From Candidatus Nitrotoga sp. CP45 (GTDB lineage: Bacteria > Pseudomonadota > Gammaproteobacteria > Burkholderiales > Gallionellaceae), in assembly GCA_003402375.1 (NCBI GenBank), contig QFXJ01000028.1, positions 19,517-83,516 of the forward strand: a stretch of DNA of 64,000 nt. The letters run 5' to 3'. The position numbers and the translations under genes are program-made. The notes beneath the pieces were generated by a model. That model saw only the letters and a program-made list of their open reading frames with translations. It was not told where the DNA came from and made no database searches. This document shows positions 37,942-47,542 of the stretch, one piece after another; position 1 is the stretch's first letter; each line of letters begins with the position of its first letter.

Positions 37942-39951
37942 ATGCCAAAGATGAATCAGCTCATTTTATTTGATACGCACATGACCAATTCGCTACAACT
38001 CGTTCTAATTTTGCTTGCCGTTGCCGTTGGTGTGGTGGTGGCATGCCGTGTGTTGCACTTGCCTGTTGTACTTGGCTACCTAACAGTGGGCATTTTGATC
38101 GGTCCGCATGCGCTGGGTTGGATACCTGATACACCAGGCACTCGTCATCTGGCGGAATTCGGCTTGGTATTCCTAATGTTCAGCATCGGCCTTGAATTCA
38201 GCCTTGCGCGTCTTCACAAAATGAAACGCACAGTATTCGGCCTGGGTGGCGCGCAGGTAATGGTAACTCTTTTGTTGATTATGACAGCTGGGTGGCTGGC
38301 AGGATTTGATTGGCGTGCAAGCTTAGCTATGGGCTGTGTGCTAGCGATGTCATCCACCGCTATTGTAAGCAAGATGCTTGTCGAGCGCGCCGCAATGAGT
38401 GCACCGCACGGCCAGCAGATTATTGGCGTATTGCTATTTCAGGATTTAGCTGTGGTGCCGCTGCTCATCATCATTCCGGCTTTGGCAAGTCCGCCAGGCG
38501 ATTTACCGCTCACGCTCTCCCTTGCACTGCTTAAAGCCACACTAGTGCTAGCTGTGCTGTTGGTATTCGGCCAGCGCGTAATGCGATCTTGGTTTCATGT
38601 CGTGGCACGGCAAAAATCTTCCGAGCTATTTATGCTCAACGTACTTTTTATCACACTGGGCCTTGCCTATTTCACTGAATTAGTTGGGCTATCACTGGCA
38701 CTGGGAGCATTTGTGGCCGGCATTTTGATTGCTGAGACTGAATACCGCTATCAAGTTGAAGATGACATAAAACCGTTCCGCGATGTACTAATGGGCCTGT
38801 TTTTCGTTACTGTCGGCATGATGCTGGATCTCGGCGAAATGTTTGCCAATATTGGCTGGGTACTTCTAATGCTACTCTGCTTAGTACTAATTAAATTTAC
38901 TGTAGTAGCCTTATTAGTGCGCCAATTTTCCGGCGACTGGGGCGTAGCGATTCGCAGTAGCTTAGGATTGGCGCAGGCCGGTGAATTCGGCTTCGTGCTT
39001 TTAACTCTGGCAGGCGGGGTAAATCTGCTGTCTCCTGCAACAGTACAACTCATCCTAGACACTATGCTTCTCTCCATGCTGGCCGCGCCTTTTTTAATCC
39101 AGCATACCGAAACTATTGTACGGCGTATTGTACCTTCGGAATGGATGAGCCGCGCCATGCAGATACATCAAATTGCGGTGCAAAGCATATCCGCCGATGC
39201 AAACATCATTATTTGCGGCTACGGTCGAAGTGGGCAATCGTTGGCTCGTTTTATGAGGCAGGAAAATGTTCAATTTATCGTACTCGATCTCGACTCACGC
39301 CGTGTACAGGAGGCCGCGGCAGCAGGTGAAAACGTGGTGTATGGCGATGCCGCCAAGCGTGAAGTACTTTTGGCGGCCGGGTTAATGCGCGCTAAAACTC
39401 TAGTTATCACTTACATCGACACTCACTCCGCACTCAAAATTTTACACCTAGTTAATGAACTACGCCCTGATTTACCAGTGGTAGTTCGAAGTGCCGACGA
39501 GACCCATATCGAGGCGCTCAAACAGGCTGGAGCGGCCGAAGTTGTGGCGGATGTGCTAGAAGGCAGTGTGATGCTGGCATCGCAAGCACTGCTAATGTCT
39601 GGCGTGCCACTCAACCGCGTTGTCCGCCGCCTTCAAGAAAACCGGGCACGTCGCTATAGCATGTTCAGCACCTACTTTCGTACTGCCGTGAATGTAGTGG
39701 GTGAAATCACAGAAAATCTACAGCCGCGCTTCCATAGCGTATTACTGGGAGAACGCGATGCCGCCGTGGGCAAGACACTTGATGAAATTAACCTAGCCAA
39801 ATTAAATGTTGAAGTAAATGCAGTACGACGCCACAACGTGCGCGGCAATCAACCTGCAGGCAATATGATCATGAAAGCTGGTGACGTACTGGTATTGCTC
39901 GGTCAACCAAGGCCGCTTGCGGCGGCGAAAAAACACTTGCGCGAAGGATAA
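37942..39951 (+). CDS. Kef-type K+/H+ antiporter with RCK domain
   Basis: 669 residues from the ATG at 37942; the ATG at 37981 (MTNSLQLV), right before the first membrane helix, is an equally reasonable start. A monovalent cation/proton antiporter domain (about 15-400; PVVLGYLTVGILIGPHALGW, SSTAIVSKMLVERA, LFFVTVGMMLDLG) is followed by an NAD-binding RCK/TrkA-N domain (IIICGYGRSGQSLARFM, about 421-540) and a TrkA-C domain. Such proteins export K+ under electrophile stress or in pH control; no KefF/KefG-like ancillary subunit is adjacent. Confidence 0.88.
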   Translation: MPKMNQLILFDTHMTNSLQLVLILLAVAVGVVVACRVLHLPVVLGYLTVGILIGPHALGWIPDTPGTRHLAEFGLVFLMFSIGLEFSLARLHKMKRTVFGLGGAQVMVTLLLIMTAGWLAGFDWRASLAMGCVLAMSSTAIVSKMLVERAAMSAPHGQQIIGVLLFQDLAVVPLLIIIPALASPPGDLPLTLSLALLKATLVLAVLLVFGQRVMRSWFHVVARQKSSELFMLNVLFITLGLAYFTELVGLSLALGAFVAGILIAETEYRYQVEDDIKPFRDVLMGLFFVTVGMMLDLGEMFANIGWVLLMLLCLVLIKFTVVALLVRQFSGDWGVAIRSSLGLAQAGEFGFVLLTLAGGVNLLSPATVQLILDTMLLSMLAAPFLIQHTETIVRRIVPSEWMSRAMQIHQIAVQSISADANIIICGYGRSGQSLARFMRQENVQFIVLDLDSRRVQEAAAAGENVVYGDAAKREVLLAAGLMRAKTLVITYIDTHSALKILHLVNELRPDLPVVVRSADETHIEALKQAGAAEVVADVLEGSVMLASQALLMSGVPLNRVVRRLQENRARRYSMFSTYFRTAVNVVGEITENLQPRFHSVLLGERDAAVGKTLDEINLAKLNVEVNAVRRHNVRGNQPAGNMIMKAGDVLVLLGQPRPLAAAKKHLREG

Positions 39952-40319
39952 CTGGGATAGCGCTTTACAATTCTCGACCAACAGGTGTTCTATGAAATTA
40001 GCTTTTTCACCCTTGGCTTTGCGGCACAACGCCATATCAAATAAGCGCCGCGCCGCCATCTTACGAGTTCAACCGGGCATGGCCATATCGCCAAGGTTTA
40101 AGTTAAAATAACTACAAACTTGGTCAAGATATACAGATGTTCTGTTATTCATATTAATGACCGTGCCCCTCGCATAATGTTTAATTATAACCACCTATTT
40201 CAGACTCAAACATCATTAAACAATGCTTCCTGTGGGTATTTTCATAAAATGGGCGTAAACTAGACAAATTAATTTGTCCCTATGTAAAATCGGGCGTACC
40301 CGGGCTGCCAGGAAAATAC
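39952..40319. other. Gap between antiporter and PAS-GGDEF-EAL genes
   Basis: About 370 bases. No supported reading frame, no clear terminator and no convincing promoter pair. It must contain the upstream control region of the c-di-GMP gene unless that is read through from the antiporter. Confidence 0.5.
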
Positions 40320-42542
40320 ATGAGTAGGAAGACAAGCGGACTAGGCCAGCTATGCACAAAAACTGAAGTGCAACTTGCTCTTACACCAGAGCAGGACGGA
40401 CTGCCGTGGCCTGTCGAGAAATTTCTGCACGAGCTCCAAGCACCCTCGGCTGAACTGGAGATACAGAACGAGGAGTTACGGTACGCGCTCGCCGAACTGG
40501 AAAAATCCCGTGACTGCTACATGGATCTTTATGATTTTGCTCCTGTCGGTTACCTTACTCTCACCAGTGAAGCCTTAATTGCCGAAGTAAATCTCACCGG
40601 TGCTACTCTGTTGGGAATTGAGCGCAAGGAATTGCTGCTACACCATTTTACGCATTTTATTGCAGATGATTACAGCGATCACTGGAACCACTTTTTCCTG
40701 AGCGTTTTACAACGTGATGAGCGGCAGGATTGTGAATTGGTACTTAAGCGCAGCAATGGCCCGCTCTTTCATGCCCACCTGGACTGCTTGCATGTAAAAA
40801 CTGACAATGGCGGACACTTAGCACGCATCGCATTTACCGACATCAGCGAGCGTAAGCAAGCTGAAGAAACGTTACGCATCGCCGCCATCGCCTTCGAGTC
40901 ACAGGAAGGGATCATGGTGACCGATGCCAACGGCGTCATCCAGCGGGTAAACAATGCCTTCACCCGCCTCACGGGTTACAGTACGGAAGACGCAGTGGAA
41001 AAAACACCGGCGCTGCTGAGTTCCGGACGGCATGACAAACACTTTTACCAGTGCATGTGGACAACCCTGAATGAGCAGAAATACTGGCAGGGCGAGATGT
41101 GGAATAAACGTAAAAATGGCAAAATATGTGCCGATTGGCTGACCATTACTGCCGTCGCTGCGCCCGATGGAAACATCACTCATTACGTCGGAACTTTTTC
41201 CGACATCACCAGCAACCCTGAATCATTGGCCGAAATCCACCGGTTGGCCTATTATGATTTACTCACCCAGCTTCCCAACCGCCGCATGCTGCTTGACCGC
41301 CTGAGACAGGCACTCGCTGCCAGCAACCGCAGCAAGCATTATGGCGCTCTTCTATTTCTGGACCTGGATAATTTCAAAAACCTCAACGATACGCGCGGCC
41401 ACTATATCGGCGATTTGCTACTAGTTGAAATCGCACACCGTCTGAATGCCAACGTGCGTGAAGGCGATACGGTGGCCCGGTTGGGGGGTGATGAATTCGT
41501 ATTGATGCTAGAAAATTTGAGCGATAATATTCAGGAAGCTGCCATTCAGGCAGACTTGGTAGGCGAGAAAGTTCGCGATGCCGTTGCATTGCCTTATAGG
41601 CTTAAGGGTCTCGAATTATGGTGTACCGCCAGTATCGGAGTCAGCCTGTTTTACGGCCATGAAGCTTCAATTGATGAGCTGCTCAAATATTCCGATTTCG
41701 CGATGTATCATGCCAAAAAAGAGGGGCGCAACAGCGTACGTTTCTTCGACCCCGAAATGCAGGCCACGTTGATCGAACGAAGCGCGCTTGAAAGCGACCT
41801 GCGCCATGCACTGAGCCGACAACAATTACGTCTCTATTATCAAATACAGGTAAACAATGAACGTCGTGCCATCGGTGCCGAAGCATTGCTCCGCTGGATA
41901 CACCCCGAACGTGGTTTGATTCTTCCTGAACAATTTATTCCGCTGGCCGAAAAAACTGGCCTGATCGTACCGATTGGATTGTGGGTGCTGCAAACGGCAT
42001 GCGCTCAGATCAGGGACTGGTCTGGCAATCCGGCCACCAGCAGCCTGCAACTCGCCCTCAATGCCAGTGCGCTCGAGTTGCGCCAACCTGATTTCGTCGA
42101 ACATGTGCGGCAGGCCATTTTCACAACCGGTATCAATCCGGCACTTCTAAAAATCGAACTAACTGAGAGCCAGCTAATCGACAATATCAGTGATACCGTC
42201 GCTAAAATGAATGCGCTCAAGGCGCTCGGCATCCGTTTTTCGATGGATGATTTCGGTACCGCTTACTCCTCACTCGCCTACCTAAAACAACTACCGTTAG
42301 ATCAATTGAAAATCGATCAAACCTTCATCCGCGATCTAGGCGACAACTCCAGCAATGCAGCCCTTGTGCAGGCCATCGTCCTTATGGGGCGCACATTCGG
42401 TTTGGACGTCATTGCCGAAGGTGTAGAAATCGAAGCACAGTTAGAGTTCCTAAATTTGCACGGCTGCCATGCCTACCAAGGCTATCTATTTAGCCGTCCT
42501 CTGCCGCTGGAAGAATTCGAAGAGTTTATAGAACGAGTTTAA
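40320..42542 (+). CDS. PAS-GGDEF-EAL c-di-GMP signalling protein
   Basis: 740 residues. One or two PAS domains (about 60-295; DLYDFAPVGYLTLTSE, FESQEGIMVTDANGVIQRVN, FSDIT) precede a GGDEF domain and an EAL domain. GGDEF is intact at 389-393 with an RxxD inhibitory site at 380-383. EAL is intact at 521-523 with ELTESQLIDN, DDFGTAYSSLAYLKQLPLDQ and VIAEGVE. Both cyclase and phosphodiesterase activities are therefore possible. No signal peptide or membrane helix is seen. AGGA lies just before the ATG, and the stop overlaps the next start. Confidence 0.92.
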   Translation: MSRKTSGLGQLCTKTEVQLALTPEQDGLPWPVEKFLHELQAPSAELEIQNEELRYALAELEKSRDCYMDLYDFAPVGYLTLTSEALIAEVNLTGATLLGIERKELLLHHFTHFIADDYSDHWNHFFLSVLQRDERQDCELVLKRSNGPLFHAHLDCLHVKTDNGGHLARIAFTDISERKQAEETLRIAAIAFESQEGIMVTDANGVIQRVNNAFTRLTGYSTEDAVEKTPALLSSGRHDKHFYQCMWTTLNEQKYWQGEMWNKRKNGKICADWLTITAVAAPDGNITHYVGTFSDITSNPESLAEIHRLAYYDLLTQLPNRRMLLDRLRQALAASNRSKHYGALLFLDLDNFKNLNDTRGHYIGDLLLVEIAHRLNANVREGDTVARLGGDEFVLMLENLSDNIQEAAIQADLVGEKVRDAVALPYRLKGLELWCTASIGVSLFYGHEASIDELLKYSDFAMYHAKKEGRNSVRFFDPEMQATLIERSALESDLRHALSRQQLRLYYQIQVNNERRAIGAEALLRWIHPERGLILPEQFIPLAEKTGLIVPIGLWVLQTACAQIRDWSGNPATSSLQLALNASALELRQPDFVEHVRQAIFTTGINPALLKIELTESQLIDNISDTVAKMNALKALGIRFSMDDFGTAYSSLAYLKQLPLDQLKIDQTFIRDLGDNSSNAALVQAIVLMGRTFGLDVIAEGVEIEAQLEFLNLHGCHAYQGYLFSRPLPLEEFEEFIERV

Positions 42543-43366
42543 TGCACAATGCTGGCCGTGCCCAATTCCGACCATGTGAAACTCAATTATTAACTGTGCG
42601 GCCCTTGCTCAAAAAACTCCCGCCCGCCATCACTGCACTACTGCTGCAAGCAGCAGCAGTAGTGCTCATGTTACTGACGGTTAAAATTATAGGTCAGCAC
42701 GAATCGCCATTGTTGTTTGCCTTACTTTGCGGCTTGCTCGCCGCCACGTTCAGTTTCTTCGCTGGACTTGCCAAGTGGTGGTTGGCCATCCAACTGCTGT
42801 TCGCGCCAGCCTTGGTACTGATGCTCTCAGCCAAGTTACCTCCTTCTCTTTTTCTCGGCGCATTTCTGATATTACTGCTTGTATATTGGAGCACTTTTCG
42901 TACACAAGTACCGCTGTATCTTTCCAGTAATAAAGTGTGGCGTGCCTTAGAACATTTACTGCCTGCCGCAAAAGCTAATTCAAATTTCACCTTCATTGAT
43001 TTGGGTTCTGGCTTGGGTGGGGTGTTAACACATCTTGCCAACGTTCGCCCGGACGGACGCTATATCGGCGTGGAGGCAGCACCCTTGCCATTTTTCTGGA
43101 GTTGGTTGCGTATTAGGCTAGGCAGCCACCGCAATTGCCGGGTGAAGTGGGGAAGTTTGTGGAACTGCGATTTATCGCAGTATGACGTGGTGTTTGCCTA
43201 CCTCTCACCAGTGCCAATGGGTAAACTCTGGCACAAGGCACGCGCCGAAATGCGTCCTGGCACAATGTTTATCAGCAGCACCTTTAGCGTACTTGATCAA
43301 ACACAGCATGAAACCGTGCAGGTAAATGACTTGCATCATTCCACTCTATTTATCTGGCATATGTAA
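42542..43366 (+). CDS. Membrane-anchored class I SAM-dependent methyltransferase
   Basis: 274 residues. Three to four hydrophobic segments (about 30-115: ALLLQAAAVVLMLLTVKII, LLFALLCGLLAATFSFFAG, LGAFLILLLVYW) precede a Rossmann-type domain with the SAM motif FIDLGSGLGG and the acidic GVEA after the second strand. The ATG overlaps the stop of the PAS-GGDEF-EAL gene by one base, so expression is probably coupled. The substrate is unknown. The catalytic part is short (about 130 residues) but complete in its N-terminal motifs. Confidence 0.75.
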   Translation: MHNAGRAQFRPCETQLLTVRPLLKKLPPAITALLLQAAAVVLMLLTVKIIGQHESPLLFALLCGLLAATFSFFAGLAKWWLAIQLLFAPALVLMLSAKLPPSLFLGAFLILLLVYWSTFRTQVPLYLSSNKVWRALEHLLPAAKANSNFTFIDLGSGLGGVLTHLANVRPDGRYIGVEAAPLPFFWSWLRIRLGSHRNCRVKWGSLWNCDLSQYDVVFAYLSPVPMGKLWHKARAEMRPGTMFISSTFSVLDQTQHETVQVNDLHHSTLFIWHM

Positions 43367-43511
43367 TGATGGGCAAGGATGCATAAAGCACAAATTAAAT
43401 CATTCGTTCGCACCGATAACCAGCCACTTAGCAAGTGTAATTAATTGCCCATTGATACGCCTGGGCCGTTCTATACGAAAGATTGCGCTACCACTATTCA
43501 TAAAAACAAGA

Positions 43512-45335
43512 CTATTGTTTAAGCTCTGACGCGCCAATCACTCGATTGCGCCCAGTCTGTTTTGCCATATAAAGTGCAGCATCAGCTCTTGGTAATACCT
43601 CATCAACTGTCTCATTCGAAAATCGCTCTGCCACGCCAGCGCTAAACGTAATTAATACACGCTCATTATTTTGTAAGAAGAAATTCTTAGTTAAATCGCG
43701 CTGCACCCCTTTTATTACCTCTATTGCATCATCTTCCTTTGTGCCAGGAAGAATAATAATAAATTCTTCGCCTCCATAGCGGGCCAGTACATCAGTACTG
43801 CGTATTATGCTCTTCACAACTTTAGCCAAGTGTACAAGCGCCACATCACCGGTAGAATGCCCTAATCTATCATTGATTTCTTTGAAATGGTCAATATCTA
43901 TCATTGCAAGGGTTAGAGGTGTGCCATGTCTATCAGCCCTTTCAAATTCCCGCACCAGTGCAGCATCCATACCACGTCTATTCAGCGCACCCGTTAAAAA
44001 ATCTTGATGCGCAACTTCGCTTATATAATCAAGCTTTGTAGTGAGTTCATTAATTTGCTTCTCTGCTTCATCCACTTTTTTTTGAGTTTCTTGGAAAGCT
44101 GTATGACTACGTTGCGCATCCGCACTCATCTTTCGTATGTCGCCTACCAAATTTTCAAGTATGGCGCTTAAATTAGTTACGTCATGTATCGATGTGATTT
44201 GTTCCTGATAATTCTTTATTTTAAACTGATAGTTACCCGCGCTCTCTGTTATATCTGCCAAATTACTTACAAAAGTGACCACCATTTTTTTAATGGCTTC
44301 TTTAGCCTCATTAAGCCCTTGCTTGATATGTGATTGCTTGTAGATCAATTCTTTGAGACTATTTTCTGCGTTGTAAAGTAAATCAATATCAATCGGTTTT
44401 GAAATGATCTCTTGAACGATTGTAATTTGCCCATGAAACCATTCGTCTTCTATGGTCAATTCGCCCATGCTGGAAACCAGCAGCCGCAACATTTGAATAA
44501 GCATTTCCTGCATGCGGCGTTGCGAATCATTTTGTAACTCCGCTCGGAGTAACGTGGATTTTAATGCCTCGCCCAGTGAATTCGCTTCTTCTATGGACAG
44601 AGATTCGCGCACGCGTTTTAGCAATGCTTCTATTCTCTGAGCCGCGCCTGCAATGTTAGCAAGTTGTGGAACGACCGCTAAATTAACGGCTCTGATCAGC
44701 ATATCGCGCCAAATAATTGCCAGTTCCCGCTGACTATCATCAGTATTAGCTACTGGGTTGGATGACTGAACAATTTTCTGAATTGTAAATTTTTTTTCTT
44801 GTGCTGCTTCTTGCGCATGGAAGTGACTTATTTCAGTAGCTTGATGGGTTATCTGACCTTCCCCCCAAGACGTGATTAAGATATGCATCTTTTGACCCAA
44901 TTGATTGGGATCATTGGCAAACTTGATTAATATGCGATTCAAGTTTTCAATTTTTTTACTCAGACTAAGATTTCCATGGTTTACTTCTAATTGCTTTAGC
45001 AGCGAGCGTAAAAGCGTAGTCCAATTCACTCCAACAGCTTCACCAGTTCCTGTTGAAAAAAGGCTACGAAGCAGCTGCTCCAACTTGGTTTGGTCAGGTT
45101 TTTCAACCAACTTATGAATAGACTGCGCAACGGCCACCAACTTGGGACGTTCCTTGCCCATCTCATATAAAACTTTTTCCAGAGATTTACTAAGAATTAC
45201 GGAATGATCTACAAACTCAATTCCTGCAATCTTGTTATAGGCACGTCGATAATTGTCCGGTGTTGGCGGACTCTTGTCATTGGAAAGTTGTATAAAGGCC
45301 TGTCGAGCCAATTCTATAGGCGTAATTGTTTTCAT
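43512..45335 (-). CDS. Diguanylate cyclase with N-terminal helical domain
   Basis: 607 residues. A C-terminal GGDEF domain (about 440-600) has an intact GGEEF site near 521 and an RxxD inhibitory site (RSTD) nine residues earlier, so it should make c-di-GMP with feedback control. The N-terminus (IELARQAFIQLSNDKSPPTP, DNYRRAYNKIAG) is an all-helical sensor region with a coiled coil just before the cyclase. It has no membrane helix. It is convergent with the methyltransferase. Confidence 0.9.
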   Translation of the reverse strand: MKTITPIELARQAFIQLSNDKSPPTPDNYRRAYNKIAGIEFVDHSVILSKSLEKVLYEMGKERPKLVAVAQSIHKLVEKPDQTKLEQLLRSLFSTGTGEAVGVNWTTLLRSLLKQLEVNHGNLSLSKKIENLNRILIKFANDPNQLGQKMHILITSWGEGQITHQATEISHFHAQEAAQEKKFTIQKIVQSSNPVANTDDSQRELAIIWRDMLIRAVNLAVVPQLANIAGAAQRIEALLKRVRESLSIEEANSLGEALKSTLLRAELQNDSQRRMQEMLIQMLRLLVSSMGELTIEDEWFHGQITIVQEIISKPIDIDLLYNAENSLKELIYKQSHIKQGLNEAKEAIKKMVVTFVSNLADITESAGNYQFKIKNYQEQITSIHDVTNLSAILENLVGDIRKMSADAQRSHTAFQETQKKVDEAEKQINELTTKLDYISEVAHQDFLTGALNRRGMDAALVREFERADRHGTPLTLAMIDIDHFKEINDRLGHSTGDVALVHLAKVVKSIIRSTDVLARYGGEEFIIILPGTKEDDAIEVIKGVQRDLTKNFFLQNNERVLITFSAGVAERFSNETVDEVLPRADAALYMAKQTGRNRVIGASELKQ

Positions 45336-45673
45336 ATATCGCTATCGTTAATCTGCAAAGCAGGATCGTTGCTAGTATTTAATTGCATTAGCTGACAATA
45401 ACATTGTGGGGCTATACTCTTTTCATTTTACGCCTGCACCAATCGAGCGGCGATACCTTTTTAGCGCCTGCAGTCGTGTTGGCCTTCTAAATGCATTGAG
45501 TAAATTTGCAGACTACTCCATCACATGGCTTTGCACTACAAATTCCGGATTATACTTTTATCCGTCTCTGATTAAGACAGCTCACCGACGCACTTATAAG
45601 TCCGCAATGATCTTTGTCAGGCTAACCTCAGTAATCTGGCCAGAACTTGTTGCAACACAATAATGATAACGTG
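45336..45673. other. Gap between cyclase and HD-GYP genes
   Basis: Some 338 bases. A plus-strand frame of 85 codons is present but has no ribosome site, homology I can see, or coding-like composition. No clear terminator for the HD-GYP gene on the minus strand is seen. Confidence 0.5.
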
Positions 45674-46996
45674 TCATCGCGTTGCGAGGTAGGCGAGCAA
45701 TTCTTTAGTCCAGCTATCGAGATGATGGTTTTCACCTTCGTTCAAGACCACACGGATGATCTCTCTGCGGCGGCAAATCTCCCGTTCGAGGTCTATGAAT
45801 TGCCAATCTAATTCGTCTAACACCGCAGTCAATTCGTTGGCAATCTGGGGATCAGCCATCGCGATTTCAACCAGTAACTCCAAACTGCCTGGGTCGAAGC
45901 CGAATTGAAAAAGCATTGAACGTAAATTCGCCATGCGATCGAACATAAACTCCAGCTCTCCAGCCAAACTACTACTATCAGTAGCTAACAGACCAAGTAC
46001 AGCGCGAAACTCACTCCATGTCTCAAATAGTTGGGAAACCGCCTCGAGCCGGGGTAACTCAGTATTGTTGGCGGCGACAGTGCAGTTGGTCATGCGGCCA
46101 AACCCTTCATGAACAAAGGAGAGTAATTCAGGGTCGTACTTTTTTACATTTAGGCGCATCAAGGTGGCCAACCGTAGATTAGAACCAAAGCGCGCAAAAA
46201 TGGAAGCGCAGACATCGGCAACGCTGACGATACGGGCTATAGTTCCAATTTGATCACCATGCAACCCATAAGGATAACCGCTGCCATCCTGCCTCTCATG
46301 GTGCTGTAGAATCGCGGTTGAAACAGCGGGGTCAATGCCTGCCACTTCACGGACAATAAGATAGCTTGCAATTGGATGTGCATAGATGTGGCAACGCTCT
46401 GTTTCACTAAGGTGGTTTGTTGAATTCAGCAATGCAGGATTGATATGAAGCTCGCCCAAATCATGAAACAAGGCTGCACACAGCAGATTTTCCATGTCCG
46501 TTCCAGACAGTTTTTTACGTACTGCCAAATAGTGGGCAATCAAAGTCACAAGCAGTAGGTGTTGGTATAAATGCGGATGCTGCTCTTTGGCAACAGTAAG
46601 TTTGAACGCTATATGCGGTGATAACACCAGAAGGACGAGTTCTTGAGGCAATGCCCGTAAATCTCCATTGAAGGCCGCCAAATATTGCAGGTTGGGGTTT
46701 TCTTTGATTAGGCGAGTGACTTCTCTTGCCAAGGAATCCACCGTGACACCGTTCTGGACTATGAGGCTTTGGTCGATCGGTTTACACAGCTTGTGCCTTA
46801 TCAACCCTTCACGCTGACTACCACCAATAGTCGTGTTCTTTGTAATTAATTTGATCCCATTGGTTGTGTAAATGTCCTCAGAGGAAATTACTTCCTTATG
46901 GTCTGCCATGTCGGTGATCGCTGTCACATAATGTGGAGCTTCCTCGATCGACTGATGCGCCATGTCTTCATACAAAGTATTGCGGGCAATTGTCAT
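45674..46996 (-). CDS. HD-GYP domain c-di-GMP phosphodiesterase
   Basis: 440 residues. The HD-GYP catalytic domain shows HD at 178-179 (LFHDLGELHINP), HHERQDGSGYP at 232-242 and ARIVSVADVCASIF following. All metal ligands and the GYP motif are intact, so linear pGpG or GMP products are expected. The N-terminal 160 residues are not a domain I recognise. It shares the region with a cyclase and a dual GGDEF-EAL protein. Confidence 0.9.
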   Translation of the reverse strand: MTIARNTLYEDMAHQSIEEAPHYVTAITDMADHKEVISSEDIYTTNGIKLITKNTTIGGSQREGLIRHKLCKPIDQSLIVQNGVTVDSLAREVTRLIKENPNLQYLAAFNGDLRALPQELVLLVLSPHIAFKLTVAKEQHPHLYQHLLLVTLIAHYLAVRKKLSGTDMENLLCAALFHDLGELHINPALLNSTNHLSETERCHIYAHPIASYLIVREVAGIDPAVSTAILQHHERQDGSGYPYGLHGDQIGTIARIVSVADVCASIFARFGSNLRLATLMRLNVKKYDPELLSFVHEGFGRMTNCTVAANNTELPRLEAVSQLFETWSEFRAVLGLLATDSSSLAGELEFMFDRMANLRSMLFQFGFDPGSLELLVEIAMADPQIANELTAVLDELDWQFIDLEREICRRREIIRVVLNEGENHHLDSWTKELLAYLATR

Positions 46997-47542
46997 ATGG
47001 CGATGTTTATATATACTAGCGTTGCTCGCTGAGGTTTTGACAATTTCTCAAGTTAGCGATACTGTTTGGAATCATAAAGATGCTATAACAAGCAATTGAT
47101 ATAGGTTGCCGATAATGGACTGCTCGTTGCGCTAAGAAATGCGCTATTCAGTAGTTGCGGCGGTCAAGCTCTATCTAGTAAGTTAAATTATAGAAATAAT
47201 ATAAAACATGGGAAATTACGCATCAGGTATCATAAGAAAATTTAATTGCTCTTATTAATGCAGCCAAGCGAAGTATGAAGTGGGAGGTACCGTTAGAAAT
47301 TTGACCGCCATACAAGTTGAAATCTATCCTGGCCGGGTCAATACGTAACAATATTCCTTACGATTGGCCAGTATGCGCTTTCATTATTTGACGTATAAAA
47401 CCAATGAACATACTTACACCCGCTTGCTTCATAACGAGCGCCAAGTTTATAAAAAGTTTTTTAATATAACTTAATTAAAAATTATAGCTTTGCCATAAGT
47501 ATCGCAATACTTTGCTGACCGTCTCATGGCAAGCATTAACCA
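46997..47542. other. Divergent intergenic region before the AraC-type gene
   Basis: 546 AT-rich bases between the divergent HD-GYP and AraC-type genes, presumably holding both promoters. Part of it (47280-47335) shares ordered short matches with 34858-34915. No reading frame or motif is strong enough to annotate. Confidence 0.5.

Noticed and set aside
45406..45663. 85-codon plus-strand frame between two c-di-GMP genes
   Set aside because: No ribosome site, no recognisable motif, and it covers the expected control region.
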